From NCBI GenBank assembly GCA_038049695.1, contig CP142461.1, forward strand, positions 25,985,001 to 26,049,000: a stretch of 64,000 nt of DNA. The letters run 5' to 3'. The DNA comes from Cinnamomum chago (taxonomy: Eukaryota > Streptophyta > Magnoliopsida > Laurales > Lauraceae). Each line of letters begins with the position of its first letter. Within the stretch, counting starts at the first letter, position 1. Below the pieces are notes generated by a model. The model saw only the letters and a program-made list of their open reading frames with translations, searched no databases and was not told where the DNA came from. Of this stretch, positions 35,462 through 48,381 are shown piece by piece. The position numbers and the translations under genes are program-made.

Positions 35462-38400
35462 AGGCGTAAGACTAGAGTACGACACTTGAAATCTTATTTC
35501 CTATTAAAGCCCGATCCTAGAGTTTTCTAGAAGGAGTATTTTTACCGAGGGTCGTATGAAACACATAGTATAGTCAACAATTTCGCTTAGATACAATGAT
35601 TGTGTTTTCGTGCAGAGGTTTCGTACAACGCGCCCGAAGTTCGGGTTTTAGCCTTTTTACACGTAAAACTTCCTAAAGCGTTTACCAAACCCAAGATTCA
35701 CCCGAAACCCGTTTCCAACCGAAAAGAATGTCGAAATAACCTACAGTGCGCATCCCAGCCCAGAATCTCTTCAATTGGATTTCAAGGCGTAAGACTAGAC
35801 TACGACACTTAAAACCCTTTTTTCTTTTAAAACTCGATCCCGGAGTTTTCTAGAAGGAGTATTTGGACCGAGAGTCGCTTGAAACACATAGTTGAGTCAA
35901 CAACTTCGTAAAGCTCCATTGATTGAGTTTTCGTACAGAAGTTCCGTACGACTCTTCCGAAGTTCGACCTTTAGCCTTTTTAGTCGCAGAACTCCCTGAA
36001 GTGTTTACCAAACCCAAGATTCACCCGAAACCCGTTTCAAACCGAAAAGAATGCCGAAATAACCTACAATGCGCAACTCAGCCCAGAATCCTTTCAATTG
36101 GATTTCGAGGCGTAAGACTAGAGAACGACACTTGAATCCTTATTTTCTATTAAAGCTCGATCCTGGAGTTTTCTAGATGGAGTATTTGCACCGAGAGTCG
36201 AATGAAACACATAGTATAGTCAGCAATTTAACATAATTACATTGATTGTGTTTTCGTGCAGAGGTTTCGTACAACTCGCTCGAAGTTCGGGTTTTAGCCT
36301 TTTCAGACGTAAAACTTCCTGAAGTGTTTACCAAACCCAAGATTCACCCGAAACCCGTTTCAAACCGAAAAGAATATCGAATTAACCAACAATGCGCATC
36401 TCAGCCCAGAATCTTTTCAATTGGATTTCGAGACGTAATACTAGAGTACGACACTTGAAACCGTTTTTTCTTTTAAAACTCGATCCCGGAGATTTCTAGA
36501 AGAGGTATTTGGACCGAGAGTCGCAAGAAACACATAGTAGAGTTAACAACTTCGTAAAGCTACATTGATTGAGTTTTCCTACAGAAGTTCCGTACGACGC
36601 TTCCGAAGTTCGACTTTTTAGCCTTTTCAGTCCCAAAATTCCCTGAAGTGTTTACCAAACCCAAGATTCACCCGAAAGCATTTTCAAACTGAAAAGAATC
36701 TCGAAATAACCTACAAGGCGCAACTCAGCCCAGAATCATTTCAATTGGATTTCGGGGCGTAAAACTAGAGTACAACACTTGAAACCTTATTTTCTATTAA
36801 AGCTCGATCCTAGAGTTCTCTAAAAGGAGTATTTGCACCGAGGGTCGCATGAAACACATAGTATAGTCAACAATTTCGCATAGATACATTGATTGTGTTT
36901 TCGTGCAGAGGTTTCGTACAACGCGCTCGAAGTTCTAGTTTTAGCCGTTTCAATCGTAAAACTTCCTACAGTATTTCCCAAACCCAAGATTCACCGGAAA
37001 CCCATTTCAAGCCGAAAAGAATCTCGAAATAACCTATAATGCGCAACGCAGCCCAGAATCTCTTCAATTGGATTTCGAGGCGTAAGACTAGAGTACGACA
37101 ATTGAAACCCTTTTTTCTTTTAAAACTCGATCGCGGAGTTTTCTAGAAGGAGTATTTGGACTGAGGGTCGCATGAAACACATAGTAGAGTCAAAAACTTC
37201 GTAAAGCTACATTGATTGAGTTTTCATACAGAAGTTCTGTACGATGCTTCCGAAGTTCGACTTTTAGCGTTTTCTAGAGGCAGAACTCCCTGAAGTGTTT
37301 ACCAAACCCAAGATTCACCCGAAACCCGTTTCAAACCGAAATGAATCTCGAAATAACCTACAATGCGCAACTCAGACCACAGTCCTTTCAATAGGATTTC
37401 GAGGCGTAAGACTAGAGTACGGCACTTGAAACTTTATTTTCTATTAAAGCTCGATCCTTGAGTTTTCTAGAAGGAGTATTTGCACCGAGGGTCGTATGAA
37501 ACATATAGTATAGTGAACAATTTCGCATAGATACATTGATTGTGTTTTCGTGCAGAGGTTTCGTACAACGCGCCCGAAGTTCGGGTTTTAGCCTTTTCAG
37601 ACGTAAGACATCCTGAAGTGTTTACCAAACCCAAGATTCACATGAAACCCGTTTCAAACCGAAAAGAATCTCGAAATAACCTACAATGCGCATCTCAGCC
37701 AGAATCTCTTCAATTGGATTTCGACGCGTAAGACTAGAGTACGACACTTGAAACCCTATTTCCTATTAAAGCCTGATCCTAGAGTTTTCTAGAAGGAGTA
37801 TTTCCACCGAGGGTCGCATGAAACACATAGTAGAGTCAACAGTTTCGCATATATACATTGATTGTGTTTTCGTGCAAAGGTTTCGTACAACGCGCCTGAA
37901 GTTCGGGTTTTAGCGTTTTCAGACGTAAAACTTCATGAAGTGTTTACCAAACCCAAGACTCACCCGACACCAGTTTCAAACCGAAAAGAATCTCGAAATA
38001 ACCTACAGTGCGCATCTCAGCCCAGAATCTCTTCAATTGGATTTCGAGGCGTAAGACTAGAGTACGACACTTGAAACCCTTTTTGCTTTTAGAAATGGAT
38101 CCCGTAGTTTTCTAGAAGGAGTATTTGGACCAAGAGTCGCATGGAACACATTGTAGAGTCAACAACTTCGTAAAGCTACATTCTTTGAGTTTTCATACAA
38201 ACGTTCCGTATGACGCATCCGAAGTTCGACTTTTAGCCTTTTCAGTCACAGAACTCCCTGAAGTGTTTACAAAACCCAAGATTCACCCGAAACCCGTTTT
38301 AAAACGAAAAGAATCTCGAAATAACCTACAATGCGCAACTCAGCCCCGAATCCTTTCAATTGGATTTCGAGGCGTAAGACTAGAGTACGACACTTGAAAC

Positions 38401-38691
38401 CTTATTTTATATTAAAGCTCAATCCTAGAGTTTTCGAGAAGGAGTTTTTGCACCGAGGGTTGCGTGAAAAACTTATTATAGTCAACAATTTCGCATAGAT
38501 ACATTGATTGTGTTTTCAGGCAAAGGTTTCGTACAACGCGCCCGAAGTTCGGGTTTAGCCTTTTCAGACGTAAAACTTCCTGAAGTGTTTACCAAACCCA
38601 AGATTCACATGTAACCCGTTTCAAACCGAAAAGAATCTCGAAATAACCTACAATGCGCAACTCAGTCCAGAATCCTTTCAATTGGATTTCG
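35462..38691. repeat. HOR unit U12: canonical 10-mer, 3,230 bp
   Basis: Canonical order. It carries e-CCGG at 36994 like U10, c-GTAATAC like U9-U11, and h-GACTC with i-GGAAC like U11 and U13. Monomer j has TTTTCGAGAAGG and GTGAAAAACTT (A at 38470). It is thus a mosaic of the states of its left and right neighbours. Confidence 0.97.
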
Positions 38692-41600
38692 AGGCGTAAG
38701 ACTAGAGTACGACACTTGAAATCTTATTTCCTATTAAAGCCCGATCCTAGAGTTTTCTAGAAGGAGTATTTTTACCGAGGGTCGTATGAAACACATAGTA
38801 TAGTCAACAATTTCGCTTAGATACAATGATTGTGTTTTCGTGCAGAGGTTTCGTACAACGCGCCCGAAGTTCGGGTTTTAGCCTTTTTACACGTAAAACT
38901 TCCTAAAGCGTTTACCAAACCCAAGATTCACCCGAAACCCGTTTCCAACCGAAAAGAATGTCGAAATAACCTACAGTGCGCATCCCAGCCCAGAATCTCT
39001 TCAATTGGATTTCAAGGCGTAAGACTAGACTACGACACTTAAAACCCTTTTTTCTTTTAAAACTCGATCCCGGAGTTTTCTAGAAGGAGTATTTGGACCG
39101 AGAGTCGCTTGAAACACATAGTTGAGTCAACAACTTCGTAAAGCTCCATTGATTGAGTTTTCGTACAGAAGTTCCGTACGACTCTTCCGAAGTTCGACCT
39201 TTAGCCTTTTTAGTCGCAGAACTCCCTGAAGTGTTTACCAAACCCAAGATTCACCCGAAACCCGTTTCAAACCGAAAAGAATGCCGAAATAACCTACAAT
39301 GCGCAACTCAGCCCAGAATCCTTTCAATTGGATTTCGAGGCGTAAGACTAGAGAACGACACTTGAATCCTTATTTTCTATTAAAGCTCGATCCTGGAGTT
39401 TTCTAGATGGAGTATTTGCACCGAGAGTCGAATGAAACACATAGTATAGTCAGCAATTTAACATAATTACATTGATTGTGTTTTCGTGCAGAGGTTTCGT
39501 ACAACTCGCTCGAAGTTCGGGTTTTAGCCTTTTCAGACGTAAAACTTCCTGAAGTGTTTACCAAACCCAAGATTCACCCGAAACCCGTTTCAAACCGAAA
39601 AGAATATCGAATTAACCAACAATGCGCATCTCAGCCCAGAATCTTTTCAATTGGATTTCGAGACGTAAGACTAGAGTACGACACTTGAAACCGTTTTTTC
39701 TTTTAAAACTCGATCCCGGAGATTTCTAGAAGAGGTATTTGGACCGAGAGTCGCAAGAAACACATAGTAGAGTTAACAACTTCGTAAAGCTACATTGATT
39801 GAGTTTTCCTACAGAAGTTCCGTACGACGCTTCCGAAGTTCGACTTTTTAGCCTTTTCAGTCCCAAAATTCCCTGAAGTGTTTACCAAACCCAAGATTCA
39901 CCCGAAAGCATTTTCAAACTGAAAAGAATCTCGAAATAACCTACAAGGCGCAACTCAGCCCAGAATCATTTCAATTGGATTTCGGGGCGTAAAACTAGAG
40001 TACAACACTTGAAACCTTATTTTCTATTAAAGCTCGATCCTAGAGTTCTCTAAAAGGAGTATTTGCACCGAGGGTCGCATGAAACACATAGTATAGTCAA
40101 CAATTTCGCATAGATACATTGATTGTGTTTTCGTGCAGAGGTTTCGTACAACGCGCTCGAAGTTCTAGTTTTAGCCGTTTCAATCGTAAAACTTCCTACA
40201 GTATTTCCCAAACCCAAGATTCACCCGAAACCCATTTCAAGCCGAAAAGAATCTCGAAATAACATATAATGCGCAACGCAGCCCAGAATCTCTTCAATTG
40301 GATTTCGAGGCGTAAGACTAGAGTACGACAATTGAAACCCTTTTTTCTTTTAAAACTCGATCGCGGAGTTTTCTAGAAGGAGTATTTGGACTGAGGGTCG
40401 CATGAAACACATAGTAGAGTCAAAAACTTCGTAAAGCTACATTGATTGAGTTTTCATACAGAAGTTCTGTACGATGCTTCCGAAGTTCGACTTTTAGCGT
40501 TTTCTAGAGGCAGAACTCCCTGAAGTGTTTACCAAACCCAAGATTCACCCGAAACCCGTTTCAAACCGAAATGAATCTCGAAATAACCTACAATGCGCAA
40601 CTCAGACCACAGTCCTTTCAATAGGATTTCGAGGCGTAAGACTAGAGTACGGCACTTGAAACTTTATTTTCTATTAAAGCTCGATCCTTGAGTTTTCTAG
40701 AAGGAGTATTTGCACCGAGGGTCGTATGAAACATATAGTATAGTGAACAATTTCGCATAGATACATTGATTGTGTTTTCGTGCAGAGGTTTCGTACAACG
40801 CGCCCGAAGTTCGGGTTTTAGCCTTTTCAGACGTAAGACATCCTGAAGTGTTTACCAAACCCAAGATTCACATGAAACCCGTTTCAAACCGAAAAGAATC
40901 TCGAAATAACCTACAATGCGCATCTCAGCCAGAATCTCTTCAATTGGATTTCGACGCGTAAGACTAGAGTACGACACTTGAAACCCTATTTCCTATTAAA
41001 GCCTGATCCTAGAGTTTTCTAGAAGGAGTATTTCCACCGAGGGTCGCATGAAACACATAGTAGAGTCAACAGTTTCGCATATATACATTGATTGTGTTTT
41101 CGTGCAAAGGTTTCGTACAACGCGCCTGAAGTTCGGGTTTTAGCGTTTTCAGACGTAAAACTTCATGAAGTGTTTACCAAACCCAAGACTCACCCGACAC
41201 CAGTTTCAAACCGAAAAGAATCTCGAAATAACCTACAGTGCGCATCTCAGCCCAGAATCTCTTCAATTGGATTTCGAGGCGTAAGACTAGAGTACGACAC
41301 TTGAAACCCTTTTTGCTTTTAGAAATGGATCCCGTAGTTTTCTAGAAGGAGTATTTGGACCAAGAGTCGCATGGAACACATTGTAGAGTCAACAACTTCG
41401 TAAAGCTACATTCTTTGAGTTTTCATACAAACGTTCCGTATGACGCATCCGAAGTTCGACTTTTAGCCTTTTCAGTCACAGAACTCCCTGAAGTGTTTAC
41501 AAAACCCAAGATTCACCCGAAACCCGTTTTAAAACGAAAAGAATCTCGAAATAACCTACAATGCGCAACTCAGCCCCGAATCCTTTCAATTGGATTTCGA

Positions 41601-41921
41601 GGCGTAAGACTAGAGTACGACACTTGAAACCTTATTTTATATTAAAGCTCAATCCTAGAGTTTTCGAGAAGGAGTTTTTGCACCGAGGGTTGCGTGAAAA
41701 ACTTATTATAGTCAACAATTTCGCATAGATACATTGATTGTGTTTTCAGGCAAAGGTTTCGTACAACGCGCCCGAAGTTCGGGTTTAGCCTTTTCAGACG
41801 TAAAACTTCCTGAAGTGTTTACCAAACCCAAGATTCACATGTAACCCGTTTCAAACCGAAAAGAATCTCGAAATAACCTACAATGCGCAACTCAGTCCAG
41901 AATCCTTTCAATTGGATTTCG
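38692..41921. repeat. HOR unit U13: canonical 10-mer, 3,230 bp
   Basis: Canonical order. Monomer c returns to GTAAGAC. Monomer e has AACATATAATG near 40264 where others have AACCTATAATG, shared only with U14. It is the last unit of the second h-GACTC / i-GGAAC block and the last with GTGAAAAACTT in j (A at 41700). Confidence 0.97.
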
Positions 41922-44900
41922 AGGCGTAAGACTAGAGTACGACACTTGAAATCTTATTTCCTATTAAAGCCCGATCCTAGAGTTTTCTAGAAGGAGTATT
42001 TTTACCGAGGGTCGTATGAAACACATAGTATAGTCAACTATTTCGCTTAGATACAATGATTGTGTTTTCGTGCAGAGGTTTCGTACAACGCGCCCGAAGT
42101 TCGGGTTTTAGCCTTTTTACACGTAAAACTTCCTAAAGCGTTTACCAAACCCAAGATTCACCCGAAACCCGTTTCCAACCGAAAAGAATGTCGAAATAAC
42201 CTACAGTGCGCATCCCAGCCCAGAATCTCTTCAATTGGATTTCAAGGCGTAAGACTAGACTACGACACTTAAAACCCTTTTTTCTTTTAAAACTCGATCC
42301 CGGAGTTTTCTAGAAGGAGTATTTGGACCGAGAGTCGCTTGAAACACATAGTTGAGTCAACAACTTCGTAAAGCTCCATTGATTGAGTTTTCGTACAGAA
42401 ATTCCGTACGACTCTTCCGAAATTCGACCTTTAGCCTTTTTAGTCGCAGAACTCCCTGAAGTGTTTACCAAACCCAAGATTCACCCGAAACCCGTTTCAA
42501 ACCGAAAAGAATGCCGAAATAACCTACAATGCGCAACTCAGCCCAGAATCCTTTCAATTGGATTTCGAGGCGTAAGACTAGAGAACGACACTTGAATCCT
42601 TATTTTCTATTAAAGTTCGATCCTGGAGTTTTCTAGATGGAGTATTTGCACCGAGAGTCGAATGAAACACATAGTATAGTCAGCAATTTAACATAATTAC
42701 ATTGATTGTGTTTTCGTGCAGAGGTTTCGTACAACTCGCTCGAAGTTCGGGTTTTAGCCTTTTCAGACGTAAAACTTCCTGAAGTGTTTACCAAACCCAA
42801 GATTCACCCGAAACCCGTTTCAAACCGAAAAGAATATCGAATTAACCAACAATGCGCATCTCAGCCCAGAATCTTTTCAATTGGATTTCGAGACGTAAGA
42901 CTAGAGTACGACACTTGAAACGCTTTTTTCTTTTAAAACTCGATCCCGGAGTTTTCTAGAAGAGGTATTTGGACCGAGAGTCGCAAGAAACACATAGTAG
43001 AGTTAACAACTTCGTAAAGCTACATTGATTGAGTTTTCCTACAGAAGTTCCGTACGACGCTTCCGAAGTTCGACTTTTTAGCCTTTTCAGTCCCAAAATT
43101 CCCTGAAGTGTTTACCAAACCCAAGATTCACCCGAAAGCATTTTCAAACTGAAAAGAATCTCGAAATAACCTACAAGGCGCAACTCAGCCCAGAATCATT
43201 TCAATTGGATTTCGGGGCGTAAAACTAGAGTACAACACTTGAAACCTTATTTTCTATTAAAGCTCGATCCTAGAGTTCTCTAAAAGGAGTATTTGCACCG
43301 AGGGTCGCATGAAACACATAGTATAGTCAACAATTTCGCATAGATACATTGATTGTGTTTTCGTGCAGAGGTTTCGTACAACGCGCTCGAAGTTCTAGTT
43401 TTAGCCGTTTCAATCGTAAAACTTCCTACAGTATTTCCCAAACCCAAGATTCACCCGAAACCCATTTCAAGCCGAAAAGAATCTCGAAATAACATATAAT
43501 GCGCAACGCAGCCCAGAATCTCTTCAATTGGATTTCGAGGCGTAAGACTAGAGTACGACAATTGAAACCCTTTTTTCTTTTAAAACTCGATCGCGGAGTT
43601 TTCTAGAAGGAGTATTTGGACTGAGGGTCGCATGAAACACATAGTAGAGTCAAAAACTTCGTAAAGCTACATTGATTGAGTTTTCATACAGAAGTTCTGT
43701 ACGATGCTTCCGAAGTTCGACTTTTAGCGTTTTCTAGAGGCAGAACTCCCTGAAGTGTTTACCAAACCCAAGATTCACCCGAAACCCGTTTCAAACCGAA
43801 ATGAATCTCGAAATAACCTACAATGCGCAACTCAGACCACAGTCCTTTCAATAGGATTTCGAGGCGTAAGACTAGAGTACGGCACTTGAAACTTTATTTT
43901 CTATTAAAGCTCGATCCTTGAGTTTTCTAGAAGGAGTATTTGCACCGAGGGTCGTATGAAACATATAGTATAGTGAACAATTTCGCATAGATACATTGAT
44001 TGTGTTTTCGTGCAGAGGTTTCGTACAACGCGCCCGAAGTTCGGGTTTTAGCCTTTTCAGACGTAAGACATCCTGAAGTGTTTACCAAACCCAAGATTCA
44101 CATGAAACCCGTTTCAAACCGAAAAGAATCTCGAAATAACCTACAATGCGCATCTCAGCCAGAATCTCTTCAATTGGATTTCGACGCGTAAGACTAGAGT
44201 ACGACACTTGAAACCCTATTTCCTATTAAAGCCTGATCCTAGAGTTTTCTAGAAGGAGTATTTCCACCGAGGGTCGCATGAAACACATAGTAGAGTCAAC
44301 AGTTTCGCATATATACATTGATTGTGTTTTCGTGCAAAGGTTTCGTACAACGCGCCTGAAGTTCGGGTTTTAGCGTTTTCAGACGTAAAACTTCATGAAG
44401 TGTTTACCAAACCCAAGATTCACCCGACACCAGTTTCAAACCGAAAAGAATCTCGAAATAACCTACAGTGCGCATCTCAGCCCAGAATCTCTTCAATTGG
44501 ATTTCGAGGCGTAAGACTAGAGTACGACACTTGAAACCCTTTTTTCTTTTAAAAATGGATCCCGTAGTTTTCTAGAAGGAGTATTTGGACCAAGAGTCGC
44601 ATGAAACACATTGTAGAGTCAACAACTTCGTAAAGCTACATTCTTTGAGTTTTCATACAAACGTTCCGTATGACGCATCCGAAGTTCGACTTTTAGCCTT
44701 TTCAGTCACAGAACTCCCTGAAGTGTTTACAAAACCCAAGATTCACCCGAAACCCGTTTTAAAACGAAAAGAATCTCGAAATAACCTACAATGCGCAACT
44801 CAGCCCCGAATCCTTTCAATTGGATTTCGAGGCGTAAGACTAGAGTACGACACTTGAAACCTTATTTTATATTAAAGCTCAATCCTAGAGTTTTCTAGAA

Positions 44901-45151
44901 GGAGTTTTTGCACCGAGGGTTGCGTGAAACACTTATTATAGTCAACAATTTCGCATAGATACATTGATTGTGTTTTCAGGCAAAGGTTTCGTACAACGCG
45001 CCCGAAGTTCGGGTTTAGCCTTTTCAGACGTAAAACTTCCTGAAGTGTTTACCAAACCCAAGATTCACATGTAACCCGTTTCAAACCGAAAAGAATCTCG
45101 AAATAACCTACAATGCGCAACTCAGTCCAGAATCCTTTCAATTGGATTTCG
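41922..45151. repeat. HOR unit U14: canonical 10-mer, 3,230 bp
   Basis: Canonical order. Monomer d reverts to the GAAACGC / GAGTTTTC leader haplotype otherwise found in U3-U5 and U20. Private changes: CAACTATTTCGC in a, two G-to-A changes in b (CAGAAATTCCG and CGAAATTCGACC) and TTAAAGTTCG in c. It shares e-AACATATAATG with U13; h and i are back to GATTC and GAAAC. Confidence 0.97.
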
Positions 45152-48100
45152 AGGCGTAAGACTAGAGTACGACACTTGAAATCTTATTTCCTATTAAAGC
45201 CCGATCCTAGAGTTTTCTAGAAGGAGTATTTTTACCGAGGGTCGTATGAAACACATAGTATAGTCAACAATTTCGCTTAGATACAATGATTGTGTTTTCG
45301 TGCAGAGGTTTCGTACAACGCGCCCGAAGTTCGGGTTTTAGCCTTTTTACACGTAAAACTTCCTAAAGCGTTTACCAAACCCAAGATTCACCCGAAACCC
45401 GTTTCCAACCGAAAAGAATGTCGAAATAACCTACAGTGCGCATCCCAGCCCAGAATCTCTTCAATTGGATTTCAAGGCGTAAGACTAGACTACGACACTT
45501 AAAACCCTTTTTTCTTTTAAAACTCGATCCCGGAGTTTTCTAGAAGGAGTATTTGGACCGAGAGTCGCTTGAAACACATAGTTGAGTCAACAACTTCGTA
45601 AAGCTCCATTGATTGAGTTTTCGTACAGAAGTTCCGTACGACTCTTCCGAAGTTCGACCTTTAGCCTTTTTAGTCGCAGAACTCCCTGAAGTGTTTACCA
45701 AACCCAAGATTCACCCGAAACCCGTTTCAAACCGAAAAGAATGCCGAAATAACCTACAATGCGCAACTCAGCCCAGAATCCTTTCAATTGGATTTCGAGG
45801 CGTAAGACTAGAGAACGACACTTGAATCCTTATTTTCTATTAAAGCTCGATCCTGGAGTTTTCTAGATGGAGTATTTGCACCGAGAGTCGAATGAAACAC
45901 ATAGTATAGTCAGCAATTTAACATAATTACATTGATTGTGTTTTCGTGCAGAGGTTTCGTACAACTCGCTCGAAGTTCGGGTTTTAGCCTTTTCAGACGT
46001 AAAACTTCCTGAAGTGTTTACCAAACCCAAGATTCACCCGAAACCCGTTTCAAACCGAAAAGAATATCGAATTAACCAACAATGCGCATCTCAGCCCAGA
46101 ATCTTTTCAATTGGATTTCGAGACGTAAGACTAGAGTACGACACTTGAAACCGTTTTTTCTTTTAAAACTCGATCCCGGAGATTTCTAGAAGAGGTATTT
46201 GGACCGAGAGTCGCAAGAAACACATAGTAGAGTTAACAACTTCGTAAAGCTACATTGATTGAGTTTTCCTACAGAAGTTCCGTACGACGCTTCCGAAGTT
46301 CGACTTTTTAGCCTTTTCAGTCCCAAAATTCCCTGAAGTGTTTACCAAACCCAAGATTCACCCGAAAGCATTTTCAAACTGAAAAGAATCTCGAAATAAC
46401 CTACAAGGCGCAACTCAGCCCAGAATCATTTCAATTGGATTTCGGGGCGTAAAACTAGAGTACAACACTTGAAACCTTATTTTCTATTAAAGCTCGATCC
46501 TAGAGTTCTCTAAAAGGAGTATTTGCACCGAGGGTCGCATGAAACACATAGTATAGTCAACAATTTCGCATAGATACATTGATTGTGTTTTCGTGCAGAG
46601 GTTTCGTACAACGCGCTCGAAGTTCTAGTTTTAGCCGTTTCAATCGTAAAACTTCCTACAGTATTTCCCAAACCCAAGATTCACCCGAAACCCATTTCAA
46701 GCCGAAAAGAATCTCGAAATAACCTATAATGCGCAACGCAGCCCAGAATCTCTTCAATTGGATTTCGAGGCGTAAGACTAGAGTACGACAATTGAAACCC
46801 TTTTTTCTTTTAAAACTCGATCGCGGAGTTTTCTAGAAGGAGTATTTGGACTGAGGGTCGCATGAAACACATAGTAGAGTCAAAAACTTCGTAAAGCTAC
46901 ATTGATTGAGTTTTCATACAGAAGTTCTGTACGATGCTTCCGAAGTTCGACTTTTAGCGTTTTCTAGAGGCAGAACTCCCTGAAGTGTTTACCAAACCCA
47001 AGATTCACCCGAAACCCGTTTCAAACCGAAATGAATCTCGAAATAACCTACAATGCGCAACTCAGACCACAGTCCTTTCAATAGGATTTCGAGGCGTAAG
47101 ACTAGAGTACGGCACTTGAAACTTTATTTTCTATTAAAGCTCGATCCTTGAGTTTTCTAGAAGGAGTATTTGCACCGAGGGTCGTATGAAACATATAGTA
47201 TAGTGAACAATTTCGCATAGATACATTGATTGTGTTTTCGTGCAGAGGTTTCGTACAACGCGCCCGAAGTTCGGGTTTTAGCCTTTTCAGACGTAAGACA
47301 TCCTGAAGTGTTTACCAAACCCAAGATTCACATGAAACCCGTTTCAAACCGAAAAGAATCTCGAAATAACCTACAATGCGCATCTCAGCCAGAATCTCTT
47401 CAATTGGATTTCGACGCGTAAGACTAGAGTACGACACTTGAAACCCTATTTCCTATTAAAGCCTGATCCTAGAGTTTTCTAGAAGGAGTATTTCCACCGA
47501 GGGTCGCATGAAACACATAGTAGAGTCAACAGTTTCGCATATATACATTGATTGTGTTTTCGTGCAAAGGTTTCGTACAACGCGCCTGAAGTTCGGGTTT
47601 TAGCGTTTTCAGACGTAAAACTTCATGAAGTGTTTACCAAACCCAAGATTCACCCGACACCAGTTTCAAACCGAAAAGAATCTCGAAATAACCTACAGTG
47701 CGCATCTCAGCCCAGAATCTCTTCAATTGGATTTCGAGGCGTAAGACTAGAGTACGACACTTGAAACCCTTTTTTCTTTTAAAAATGGATCCCGTAGTTT
47801 TCTAGAAGGAGTATTTGGACCAAGAGTCGCATGAAACACATTGTAGAGTCAACAACTTCGTAAAGCTACATTCTTTGAGTTTTCATACAAACGTTCCGTA
47901 TGACGCATCCGAAGTTCGACTTTTAGCCTTTTCAGTCACAGAACTCCCTGAAGTGTTTACAAAACCCAAGATTCACCCGAAACCCGTTTTAAAACGAAAA
48001 GAATCTCGAAATAACCTACAATGCGCAACTCAGCCCCGAATCCTTTCAATTGGATTTCGAGGCGTAAGACTAGAGTACGACACTTGAAACCTTATTTTAT

Positions 48101-48381
48101 ATTAAAGCTCAATCCTAGAGTTTTCTAGAAGGAGTTTTTGCACCGAGGGTTGCGTGAAACACTTATTATAGTCAACAATTTCGCATAGATACATTGATTG
48201 TGTTTTCAGGCAAAGGTTTCGTACAACGCGCCCGAAGTTCGGGTTTAGCCTTTTCAGACGTAAAACTTCCTGAAGTGTTTACCAAACCCAAGATTCACAT
48301 GTAACCCGTTTCAAACCGAAAAGAATCTCGAAATAACCTACAATGCGCAACTCAGTCCAGAATCCTTTCAATTGGATTTCG
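45152..48381. repeat. HOR unit U15: canonical 10-mer, 3,230 bp
   Basis: Canonical order with the commonest state at every variable site I tracked: d GAAACCG / GAGATTTC, c GTAAGAC, h GATTC, i GAAAC with ATTCACCCG, j TTTTCTAGAAGG. I noticed no private variant. Confidence 0.97.
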
